From: Chlorocebus sabaeus
Lineage: Eukaryota > Chordata > Mammalia > Primates > Cercopithecidae
Assembly (NCBI RefSeq): GCF_047675955.1
Contig: NC_132925.1
Coordinates: 70,685,622 to 70,749,621, forward strand
Reading direction: 5' to 3'
DNA length: 64,000 bases
A program made the translations under genes and the position numbers. Of the stretch, positions 1 to 10,600 are shown piece after piece (positions within the stretch are counted from its first letter, which is position 1; every line of letters begins with the position of its first letter). The notes under the pieces are model-generated. The model saw only the letters and a program-made list of their open reading frames with translations, was not told the origin of the DNA and made no database searches.

Positions 1-9
1 AACGTCCAT
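1..9 (-). CDS. ARL6IP5: Start of ARL6IP5 coding region (first 3 codons only)
   Basis: On the minus strand the first nine bases read ATG GAC GTT (Met-Asp-Val), which is how ARL6IP5 (JWA, PRAF3, GTRAP3-18) begins. The ATG has a good Kozak context (AACATGG). A GC-rich leader and promoter-like sequence lie behind it, and UBA3 follows head-to-head about 4.6 kb away, as in the human ARL6IP5-UBA3 neighbourhood. The known protein is a small multi-pass ER membrane protein that modulates glutamate transport and ARL6 function. Only three codons are visible, so the identification rests mainly on synteny. Confidence 0.72.
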
Positions 10-43
10 GTTCTCAGCTTCGCGTTCTTCGCCTCAGGAATCT

Positions 44-61
44 GGCGGCGGCGGCGGCGGC
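44..61. repeat. GGC/GCC trinucleotide repeat in ARL6IP5 leader
   Basis: Six uninterrupted GGC units on the plus strand; in the ARL6IP5 transcript they read as GCC in the 5' UTR, about 35 nt upstream of the start codon. Confidence 0.9.
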
Positions 62-249
62 AACCGATCAGCTGAGCTAAGTTGAAGAGTTGACAGCGGC
101 TCTGTCTCGATCGGCTTTGCGGTTGGCAGACAGCAGAGCAAAGGAAATTGGGAGTGGGCGGGCGTGTTTGCTCCTCTTTACTTCTTGATTGGCTCTTGGT
201 TGGGTACAGGAAAACAGGGACCTCAAGACAAAACAAGGGACTGAGTGCA

Positions 250-1420
250 GAATAGAGATGAAACGACAGAAAGCAATCAGCGGAAATCCTCTGTCTGAAG
301 CGAGGTGGCAATGCCTTCTCTAGCAGTCTGAATACCAGCTGCCTCCTTTGAAATACCTTTTTTGAAGGGTTACCTGGGAGTGTGTTCTCTGACTTACAGA
401 GAAAAATTTTGGCAGCTGTGCAGATGCCAATCTAAGCGAAATGAAATGGAAGGCAACTATAGTGTTACTAGAGAATTAGCTGCTTTTGAAAACTAAGTCT
501 TACTAACCTCTACACATCTGAATGCAATTCCCATGTTTTCTCTGTTTCACCATGAGTCACTATGCATGAAATCAGATTGGCAAAACGGGAAAGAAGGTCA
601 TGTAGAACAGAAGGGCTGGTTTGTTTTTTTCACTTCTCTTGTTTGTTCTCCATCTCTGTTCTCTCGAGGCTAAATTGTTGGACTGCTGTGCCATTCTGAT
701 AAAGTGATAAAGTAGGCACTCTGGCCACTTCAGTCCTCAGCTGGGCACGTTGCTTACATTTTAAAGCAAACAGTTGTCTGTAGTGAACTAGCTGTTATGC
801 ATCTAGCATTTTGTGGGCAGAAATATGCATTCCACTTCAGAAGTTTTCTTAGTTTTATTGCAATATTTGGTGACAACTTTCACTGAGGGACCACAGTATA
901 TTCATAGATAAGGTGATATTTAGTATCCCAGCCCAAAGAACTGGCAAAAGATGTATTCGTTGTAAATTCTCTTCTAAGCTTCCAAAGGCTCATCTTTTTC
1001 AGTTAAGGGGCTGATTGGTATAATGCATGAGAAAAAGTAGTTTAATTGTATAATATAATAGGTAGAATTCTAAGGTGAACATTTCTAAGATAACAGAGTC
1101 TCTAAGCCCATAAGTGGCTTAGACAAGGTGAATTCACTCTACTCAGATCACCAATTTTTGAAAACTTGGAAAGTAATGCAATATACTAATGCAAAGTCTA
1201 GAAAACATAATTTAATTTTCCTTATTGATTTAGAAGACAGTTAAGGAGCTTACAGTGACTCTAAGAAATTACTACTACTACTGGTGTTTAGGAAAGTTTG
1301 GTGATTGCATGGAATTAATGCTGACTAAGATATATCTTATATGCTGCTTTTTGAATAAAGTTTAAAATGTGAAATATTCCTGAGTGCTCATGTGTTCTTG
1401 ATTCTGGAAAAATGGGATGG
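250..1420. other. Intergenic DNA, nothing recognised
   Basis: AT-rich single-copy-looking sequence between ARL6IP5 and UBA3. I see no open frame of interest, RNA gene or recognisable repeat. Confidence 0.5.
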
Positions 1421-1424
1421 TGTG

Positions 1425-1640
1425 AAGTCAGAGAAAGCAAAATTAGAGTCCCAGCTCCTTCCTCTCTGGCAAGTGACTTTGGAGAAATTACTTAATCTCT
1501 CCCAGCCTCAGTGGCTTCATGTGTAAAGTGGGGATAATGGAACATTTGCCACATAGGTGAGGATAAGTGAAGGAATGTATAGGAAATGCTTAGTGTATAA
1601 TAAAGGTTCACAGTTATATGTTACTATTATTATTAGTAAT
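1425..1640 (+). repeat. MIR SINE relic
   Basis: The core MIR phrases are present in order: a gagtcccagctcc-like start, the aatctctcccagcctcag segment, gtaaagtggggataat, and an ATT-rich end. Confidence 0.75.
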
Positions 1641-2588
1641 AGGATAGCCCACGATTCATGCCTGCTGTTAATAGTGCTTTAATCTGATTTGTTTTCTATG
1701 CTTTCATTATAAACATCTACTGACTTTTCTCTACGTTGCTCCAATTTTATTGTTGTGGTTGTATCTGGGTAGGGGGAAAAGGCTGAGAACATTCAGTACA
1801 ATGCCAACAAATATTTCGAGTTCTTTTGAGGCTCTGTGAAAGCACTGTGGGGTATTTTTTCTTTTTTTAAAGAGGAGAAAGATGTAATCCTGCTCTGCCT
1901 TCAAAACTCCTGCAATCCAGTGGAAACACTAGTTAAATATGAGACGGTGAGGGGAGTGCTAAACAGATGCACCAAGTCTCAGTTATCAGTTGGAGGAAGT
2001 CAGAGGGTGTGGAGGAATTCCCCAGGGCTTCAGAATTCAAGCAGCAGCACTGTGTACAAGCTGAGTAAATCATCTTGGTCAAGATGAAAGTGGGAACTCC
2101 AGTGAGGCCCCACACCTGTTGGTGAGATTGATGAGTATTAGAAGCTATGACCAAGAACTTTATCTTCCAACTGCTCAGAACTGCATGACCAAAAGCTGTC
2201 AAGAGTATATTAGTAACAATATGATTACTCCTTGATCACAGACAATTGATACCCAAGAAATAGTTATTTCTCTAAAGAGGTTTAAACATAAATAAAGAAA
2301 TTCTAAAAAGACAGAGAAAGATGTTTATAGCATGATTCCCTTCTGCTTCCCTCCCAAAATGTTAACCCTGTGTCTCTCTTCGGGGTGTGAGAGATTTTTT
2401 TTTTTTCTAAACATTTCTACCTTTGTTAAATTATTTTAAATAAAAATGAACACATAATGAGTCATTATTTTTTCCAGTAACTGTTTGAAATGCTATTAGT
2501 AGCAGCTCTTTGTTAGTGTTCATTCCGGGGAGGGAGGGGTCAGATTAACTGTAGAGGTCTTCCTGGAGCTTTAATTTATTACTATCTT

Positions 2589-2695
2589 TAGAGACAGGGT
2601 CTTGCTATGTTGCCCAGGCTGGTTTTAAACTCCTGGGCTCAAGCAGTCCTCCCACCTCAGCCTCCCAAGTAGACAGGATTACAGGCATGGGAAGC
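2589..2695 (-). repeat. Alu monomer fragment (FLAM or AluJ-like)
   Basis: An antisense Alu half-unit: gagacagggtcttgctatg, gcccaggctgg, then cctcccaagtag and gattacaggcatg. It lacks the A-rich linker and second monomer. Confidence 0.75.
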
Positions 2696-2999
2696 CGAGT
2701 CCCGCTTCGTGGGGCTTTTATAATGGGATGGTGTGTCTAGATAGGATCATTCAGATTGTCTGTTTAAAAACCATGGCAGATGGTCTAATTGTTTATGATC
2801 TGTTCCATTTGAAGTAAAATAAATCTGTTGAAGATTTTGCTTGCATGTCTCTGTTGCTTTCATTCCTGGCAAGGGCAGATGGCTATTTCTAATCCGTCAA
2901 TCAGTCTAAGCCGGTGAGACCGCCTGGTGTCATTTATCAAAATACCACCATGGTGAGTCAGGGTGTTAGTCTCAAAGCAAGCAGATGCAGGGCCAATGC

Positions 3000-3105
3000 C
3001 TTTGCAGACTTCATCTGCTAGCTGTATTCTACCCCTAGGCCTCGGATTCCTCCCCTGTGAAATGGGTGAGACTAGACTAGGTGGCCTTAAGGTGCCTGCT
3101 GTTTT
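3000..3105 (+). repeat. MIR-like SINE relic
   Basis: Contains the degenerate MIR 3' phrases cctcccctgtgaaatggg and gactaggtggccttaagg. Confidence 0.5.
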
Positions 3106-3521
3106 TCGCCATCTGAGACAGTTGTAATGCTCACTACCACTAATCAAAGGGTATCCAGTAGTGTTGGGGGTTCAGACTACAAGAGCCCATTTTGATAAGC
3201 ACTGAGGTTAAATCCTCAGTGAAACCATCTGTGGAGTTGTCTGGCCAAGAAAAAATGGTTTCATAGTTGATGCTGAGACACGTGATGCAGAAGGAGGCTG
3301 GTATCTCTTGATATGGACTGTGAACTCTACTCCCACACTCACTGCCTGGCACTGACTTTCAGCTCAATGAATGCTATTGAACTGAACCTAATTGAGAGAC
3401 CATAAAGGACAAGCTTTCCTTAAGGTTCACTGAAAACTAGGACAAGAGGAGATTAAATATCACAGTGTAGTAACGGCAGCTACATTTACTGAGTACTCAT
3501 CAGGCTTTATGTACCCCATTT

Positions 3522-3691
3522 CAGTGGCTCTCAAACTTTACCAGGGAGAATAACCCCAGGCTTTGCAGAAGGCCAGGGACGGGGGTGGGGAGGGGGGGTG
3601 ATGGTGGGGGTGGGGGAGGAGGGGGGGCTGAAAATTTGTGTAAAAAATTCCCAAGTGACGTTGATCAGAAACTGTATTTTGAGAGCCACTC
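3522..3691 (+). mobile_element. MER5-type hAT (Charlie) non-autonomous DNA transposon
   Basis: The ends form imperfect terminal inverted repeats: CAGTGGCTCTCAAA at 3522 and TTTTGAGAGCCACTCT ending at 3691. Short length and the ctcaaacttta start are typical of MER5A/B. A G-rich tract sits in the middle (3581..3629). Confidence 0.7.
3581..3629 (+). repeat. G-rich low-complexity tract, G-quadruplex candidate
   Basis: Many runs of four or more guanines separated by single T, A or short spacers, inside the MER5-like element. Confidence 0.75.
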
Positions 3692-3694
3692 TGG

Positions 3695-4480
3695 ATTTGA
3701 CTTAATTACCAGTCTCACAAGGTGAATAGTGTTATGCCTACTTTACAAATGAAGAAATAGAAGTGTCTAAGGGTCTCATAGCTCATAACTGCGAAGAATT
3801 TAAAATCAGTTACTTTTGATTCCAAATCTCATTCTTGTCCCACTCCATAAAAGGAGATGTGTGTGTATGTGTATATATACATTTTTGAACATGATCATTT
3901 CCCTCTACCCAGCCATTCAGATTCACAGTATATATTTGTATTTCTGACTCTAGAAGAAAATAATTGAAACTTTTATTTTTTGATTTTTTTGATTGTTTTC
4001 CTTTATACTTTTTTCTTTGTATCTAAATATACACATTTGTCTCAGGAAAAAAGTTTTTAAAAGTCATTTCGTTTCCGCTGAACTTATCAAACAGAATGTG
4101 ACATGAAAATATTAATGCTGATTTGTACAAAGAAAATAATCTCCCACCCTACCACTGTAAACTGATTTAGATAAATTTATTATTCAAGTGAGTACTTATA
4201 AAGGCAAAGACTTTGGAACCATCCTGAAAAGCAGAAAGTGAAAATTTCCTTGATCTTTGCCCCCAGAGGAAAGCTCTGGCATATTGGGATGGTTCTTCAG
4301 GAGTTTTTCATAGAATATACCAATATTTTATATAATTACGTATTAACATATAATTTGTATAAACGCATAATGTGTTATCTACATTTTCACGCTGCAGAGC
4401 AACATTATGCACGGTATAAGACTTACCTAATTAAGCGTAGGTAATTAAGATTATAATTACAGGGCAAGGCTTTAAAGCCC
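3695..4480. other. Intergenic DNA upstream of UBA3
   Basis: AT-rich unique-looking sequence up to the CpG island. It includes a short TG/TA tract near 3858..3882. No gene or named repeat recognised. Confidence 0.5.
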
Positions 4481-4501
4481 ACGGGAGCCCGACAGCAGTC
4501 A

Positions 4502-4571
4502 GCCTCGCCCCTCCCTACCGGCTCAGTTCCTGGCCTCGCCCCTCCCCGCTTCGCCGGCCTCGCCCCTCCCC
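4502..4571 (+). repeat. Three spaced GC-box repeats
   Basis: The 14-15 bp motif gcctcgcccctccc occurs at 4502..4515, 4533..4547 and 4557..4571, spaced 31 and 24 bp apart, within the UBA3 core promoter. Sp1/KLF binding is inferred. Confidence 0.75.
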
Positions 4572-4637
4572 ACTTTGCCTGTCCCACTCCTCCCCGCCCC
4601 GCCGCGCGGGGGCACCTGGGAAGAGGCGGAGAACAAT

Positions 4638-4657
4638 ATGGCGGATGGCGAGGAGCC
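4638..4657 (+). CDS. UBA3: UBA3 coding exon 1
   Basis: Encodes MADGEE plus two bases of Pro7. The donor is gtaagt at 4658. The ATG lies within a YY1-like AATATGGCGG motif. The 5' end of the transcript is inferred to be within about 50 nt upstream. Confidence 0.93.
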
Positions 4658-7600
4658 GTAAGTACCGGGGCTTTGCAGACGCGCAGGGCTGGGCTGGGTT
4701 GTGAGAGAGCGCGGCTGTGGGCGGTTGCCGCCGCCACCCGGGATCCCCTCACCCCCCGCCCTGTCCCCTCGCCCCCCTCCCCTCGCGGCGCCCAGTGTGT
4801 AGCGCGATGCTGACCCTTCTTTTATTCTCTCTTTTAGGGAGAAGAAAAGAAGGAGAATAGAGGAGCTGCTGGCTGAGAAGTTAGTGCTGCCGGGAGGCCG
4901 GGGCCCTCTCCGGGGACCCCCGCCTCCCCCCACCCCAGGCCTAGGGGACCAGCCGCAGCGGGCCCGGGGGGCTGGGAGGGGGACACCCGGAGCGCAGGCC
5001 GCGCGGCCTCATCCCCTGATCCCCGTCCCGCAACCCCGGGGGCCTGGCGGGCCGCTCCCGGTCTCTGCCCGGTGCGGGCATCGGGGCCAGGCTGCACTGC
5101 CCCAGCTCCTGCAGGGGCCCTCCGGGGTGCCTGACGTAAAGATTTTGAGGAAGGACCCTTGTGCACTCCTCTTCCTCCATCCCAAATTGTCAGAGCCGTG
5201 ACCCTGTGAAAAGGCAATCTACCTTAAACACACAGGAAAAGGGCACAAGACCGTTTTGTGACCTTTTGCAAACACTGAGACAGTAGTACTAATTGCAAAC
5301 TTTTAATGATAACTCTACATGTCAGATATTGTGCTAACCACTCCAGTCATTTTGGCAAAATAATTGACTCTTAAAAGAGGTTGTTGACCTCAAACAGCCT
5401 ATTTTTCCCATTTACTACACAACCTATTTCTTATCAGATGCTTAGTTCTATGCTGGTGTGACAGATTTAATCGAAGTGTTTTCTAACCTGGCCAGCGCCA
5501 CAAAATTTACTCCCCTCCCTGCCTGGGCGGGGAAAAAATACTCTTGCATTGGTTATGGTGAGTTTGTAATTTCCGTGCCAGTTCCCAGTAGCAGTGCTTT
5601 GGTCTTTATGTATGTCCCTCAGATAGTTGAATTTCAGCTGCAAGAGGACTGGAATGACAAACTTAATTTCACATTCTTTCCTGCCTTTTATTTCCCTCCC
5701 ACTTTTACATGAAATCACAAACATTGCTTACCATATCCCATGTACTATACTGAGTCTGCTATGTGATTCTCTCTCCTCATGGCCGAAATAAGTAGCTATG
5801 AACGGCCTACAGATGAGGTTTATGGCTATGAATAATCTGCTCAAGGTCACAGTGCTGTTGATTGTGGAACCCAACACAGCTCTGACATCAAACCTATGGT
5901 TTCTATTGCTAGGCAATACTTCTTGGTCCCTTTTGTAAAAATTGGATATTACTAATATATTTGACGGTAGAAACCGTGGGGTTATAGGAAATTAGAAAAT
6001 TGAAAATAATCACAGCCAAACGTGAATCTTACACGAATTATAAAATAGATGCATTTTGTAGAGGAGTCCCACCTTATTCTGTTGTATGTTCTAAAAGGTT
6101 TCTATCTGCCTATCTATATGCCTATCTGTGGCGTAATTGTAACCTAAAACTTTGTGTTTAGTGGCAAGAAAAGCCACCTCAAAGTATTAAGAGATTATTT
6201 AATAAATTAGGACCTCTGCCAGGTGCGGTGGCCTCACGCCTGTAATCCCAGCACTTTGGGAGGCCGAGGTGGACGGATTATTTGAGCTCAGGAGTTCCAG
6301 ACCAGCTTGGGCAACATGGCGAAACCTGTCTGTACTACAAATACAAAAATTAGCTGGGTATGGTGGCACGTACCTGTAGGCCCAGCTACTTGGGAGGCTG
6401 AGAAAAGGAGCTTGAGCCCAGGCGGGCAAGGCTGCAGTGAGCTGCAGTCATGCCACTGCACTCCAGCCTGGGCAACACAGTGAGACTCTGTCTCAAAAAA
6501 AAAGAAAAAGAAAAAATAACCTTTATTTCTGAGAAAAGTGTGTGAAAAGTCCTCACATCAAAATGATTTTTATATTACACCTTTGGAAAGGACACATAAA
6601 TACTAAATTTGCATCAGACACATAAGCATCAAAATTCTCAAAGTGTGACTTTTTTTCTCTGTTGTATCTCATATTTCCTAATGCAAGTGTGTTGAAGCAA
6701 CAGATTGAAGAAGTTTGCAGTGATTTTTTTTGTAAATACCAAATGTAGAGAAGTCAATTTCTCACACAGACCAATATCCTAAGTTGGACCTTGGATTTCT
6801 TTAGGAAACCAAAAACATGTAGACTGATTTATTTCATCCATTGGGTGAAATAAAAACAGAAACATGCAGTTCTTAACTTTAAGTGAATTGTATAATAGGC
6901 AAGAAAAAATTTCAAAGCATAAACATAATCACGTTGAATATTTCCCTTTTTATTTGAGCAGGTCTGGTGTGGTTACCTTTTCATTTGGGAATACCATAAT
7001 AGTTGTAGGTGTTTTTTTTTTCGTACTGATCTTTGCAGCTGAATTTACTGTGTTCTGTGCAGAATGGCTGTTGATGGTGGGTGTGGGGACACTGGAGACT
7101 GGGAAGGTCGCTGGAACCATGTAAAGAAGTTCCTCGAGCGATCTGGACCCTTCACACACCCTGATTTCGAACCGAGCACTGAAGTGAGAAACGTTTATTT
7201 TTAAATAACTGCTCTAATAGTTTAATGTTTCAAAACTAATAGAATGCTTCCTTTTTAATTTGCTCTTACAATGAAAATACTAATAAAATTGTTTTGTGAA
7301 ACTAAATTTTTCTTAAAATATGAAATTGAATATTCACAGCTGATTTTGTTTGAATGACTATTTGAGTCATCACATTTCTCATGTAATATAAGTTGAAAGT
7401 TTTCGTGAGAAAAATAACTTTATGACCTCATGTAAAAATTTAAAATTTCAGTTTAAAATGCTTTCTGAAACATACTCCCCTTTTGTAGTGCTACTGTGAG
7501 AAATTAATTTTGATAGGAATATAGATGTGCTTCTTTACATTTTGGAATTGAATTGGAATGAACATCTTTGCTTTGAGTATAATTAATTGCATGTTAAGAA

Positions 7601-10600
7601 TTATGTGAGTACTAAATAATAGAGGCATAGAATTTTGGACTGATAGTGTCTTAAGGCAAGTGTTCAGTTATATGTGACTTATTTTTTTATTACAGGGTAG
7701 GGAAAAATACTCTATAGCACATCTTTATGTCCTTTTGTATTTATAAAAAGATAATATTTTGAAATAGAAATATTGTGTTACTCCTATAAAATAACATGCA
7801 AACTCTTGGTTTGGCCCAGTGTCTCATCTGAATAACTTTCTCCTTTAATGCTGGGCAGAATTGAAAGCATTACAAATAAAAAAAAAAGAAAAAAAGATTT
7901 GAAAGCATTAATTCTGCCTTTCTTTGGATAATACACCGTATTTTCTTGTGCTTCTAAATTTTTTTTTTTTTGGCCTGATAATTTAAGATTATTACTTCTG
8001 TTAAATGATTGTATTTCTGCTGATAAGGAATTGTCTATCTCATGTTTTGTGAGTTTTGCTCACTTTATTCAAAAGGAGATGTTGGCCAGGTAAGGTGTCT
8101 CATGCCTGTAATCCCAGCACTTTGGGAGGCCAAGGTGGGAGGATCACTTGAGCCCAAGAGTTCCAGACCACCCTGGGCAACATAGAGAGAACCCATCTCT
8201 AAAAAAAAAAAAAAAAAATTAGCTGGGCATGATGATACATGTCTTTGGTTTCAGCTACTCAGGAGGCTGAGGTGGGAGGATTGCTTGACTGCATCTGGAG
8301 GTGGAGGCTGCACGGAGCTCTGATCATGCCACAGCACTCCAGCCTGGGTGACACAGTGAGACTCTTCTCATAAACAAAAAAAAACCAGCTGTTACTCTCC
8401 CTGCGCCACCCCCCCTCACCCGATGGAGTTTTGCTCTTGTTACCCAGGCTGGAATGCAATGGCAGGATCTCGGCTCATGGTAACTTCTGCCTCCCAGGAT
8501 CAAGTGATTCTCCTGCCTCAGCCTCCTGAGTAGCTAGGATTACAAGTGCCCACCATCACACCTAGCTAATTTTCTATATTTTTAGTAGAGACGGGGTTTC
8601 ACCATGTTGGCCAGGCTGGTCTTTCCTGACCTCAGGTGATCCACCCACCTCGACCTCCTGAAGGGCTGAGATTACAGGTGTGAGCCACAGTGCCCAGCCC
8701 TGTTACTCTTTTTACCTTATTGTTTTAGTCCTTTAAAAACCTGGGGCAGTGCTTGATCCTCTGTTTTTTAAATTTTTAAACTTTTATATTTTTGGGAAGT
8801 CAGTTAAATAACTGAATTTGATGTTCTGTGTCCCTTTCCAAAATTTAAAAAACAAGCTAGAGATAATTTTCCTTGTTAAAAATAGCCTTTTAATTTCATA
8901 CAATAAAAGGCAGTTTAAAAACATTAATGGCTGGACACAGTGGCTCTTGCCTGTAATCCCAGCACTTTGGGAGGCCAAGGTGGGCAGATCACTTGAGGTC
9001 AGGAGTTCGAGACCAGCCTGGCCAACATGGTGAAACCCCATCTCTACTAAAAATATAAAAATTAGCCAGGCGTGGTAGTGCATGCCTGTAATCCCAGCTA
9101 CTGGAGAAGCTGAGGCAGGAGAATCACCTGAATCTGGGAGATGCAGGTTGCAGTGAGCTGAGATCATATCACTGCACTCCAGCCTGTGAGCTCCGTCTCA
9201 AAAAAAAAAAAAAAATTAACATTGAAACTTCTGAAATCATTAGAGTTTTAGAATTCCTGGTTCGATAGAATTCATAAATTTCAAATAATTGATCAAATAC
9301 AAAGTCTGCTCTTTTTCCTAATTGCATTTTTTCATGGAAACATCAGAAACCATTTTAAAGTTTGTTGCTTTATTTATAGTCCTTGTGGTTATCACCCAGC
9401 TTTTAATATGCCTTTCCATTCTTTACAGTCTCTCCAGTTCTTGTTAGATACATGTAAAGTTCTAGTCATTGGAGCTGGCGGCTTAGGATGTGAGCTCCTG
9501 AAAAATCTGGTAATATATATATATATATATATATAAATACATATTTTTTTCTTCTTTGTGATAAGTAAACCTTACTTATCTGTCATACTAGGAAATTTCT
9601 TGTGATTATTAACCTTTTCTCTTGAGCCTTTGTTAGATAAGTTTAGCATGTCAAATTCCAAACAGTAATTAAAATGGTAGAACTTTGGAACATTTTAAAT
9701 ACTAAAGCTCTCACCTATAAGGTTATTGATAAAATTTCATACTTCCATTTTTTTCTCTGATCTTTAACAAACAAATTTTGGTTCTTCCTGTGGCAAAATG
9801 CTCCTAACTTCAGTGAAGTAAATAACAAAACTGGTAATTCATATTTTAATGTATAGTTTCAAATAATTTATTATTTCTTTTGCTTCCCCAAATAACCCAG
9901 CTGGGCGGGTAAGGCTTTGCCCAATTTAATATAGAGGGAGACATTGAGGTTTAGAGATGCTGACTGACTTGCTGAAGTTTTTCTGGATTATAGCTATGTG
10001 CCTGGAATTGAATCCAGGTCATCAGTTCTTAGTTAAGTGTTCTTTTTCAGTGAACCATTAGGTCATTATATGACCTAATAAGACAATTGTGGACACCTAA
10101 GGTTTGGGAAAGCTAAACCTTTACTGAACTTATTTCCATATATTTGGAAGTAAATTAAGTATACAATTTGATTTAATTAATTGGTTTCCTTGACTTTTTC
10201 TAATCACAAAATAACTTTTCATAAATCTTCATGAGTTTATTTAACACAAATGAGTAGAGGCAGAATTGGTTTAGAGTTATATGCTAGGCTTCTCATTGCT
10301 GTGTAGAAAAGTGGAAATGCTGGAATAGACTCTTTAGAACATAAAACAGGTCACAGCCAGATGGAGGACCCTAATAATTGACCAAGGGGGTTAAAGTTTA
10401 AATATAAACATAGCCACATTAGTTTTATTAAGAAACACTAATGTCACTTGAGTGAAGTTGTAAAAGTTTAAATATACTTCACTGTATTTAATGCCTTGCT
10501 GGGTTCTGTGGGGATTATATGTCATCATGGTCTCTGTCTTCAATGAATCTGAAGTTACTGGGGAGATAAATTTCACATGAAATGAATAGCAGTCTGTATG

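Larger units (their letters stand above)
1..250 (-). promoter_or_regulatory. ARL6IP5: ARL6IP5 5' leader and proximal promoter
   Basis: Reading on the minus strand from about 250 down to 10, there is an inverted CCAAT box (ATTGG at 188..192), a GC box (GGGCGGG at 156..162), and then a leader with six GCC triplets (44..61, GGC on the plus strand) ahead of the ATG at 9..7. CpG density is raised and no TATA box is seen. The transcription start is inferred to lie at about 60..130. Confidence 0.6.
4480..5130. promoter_or_regulatory. UBA3: UBA3 CpG-island promoter
   Basis: An abrupt rise in GC and CpG content surrounds coding exons 1 and 2 of UBA3. There is no TATA box. Three imperfect copies of gcctcgcccctccc at 4502, 4533 and 4557 supply SP/KLF-type GC boxes just upstream of the start codon, and a YY1-like AATATGGCGG lies over the ATG (4636..4645). 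This is the layout of a broadly expressed housekeeping gene. Confidence 0.8.

Noticed and set aside
1836..2202. Small opposing open frames of 83 and 89 codons
   Set aside because: No conserved motif, start context or splice context; chance frames in intergenic DNA.
4423..5217. Several open frames on both strands around UBA3 exons 1-2
   Set aside because: CpG-island shadows rich in Gly, Pro, Arg and Ala. The real coding signal is the two short UBA3 exons.
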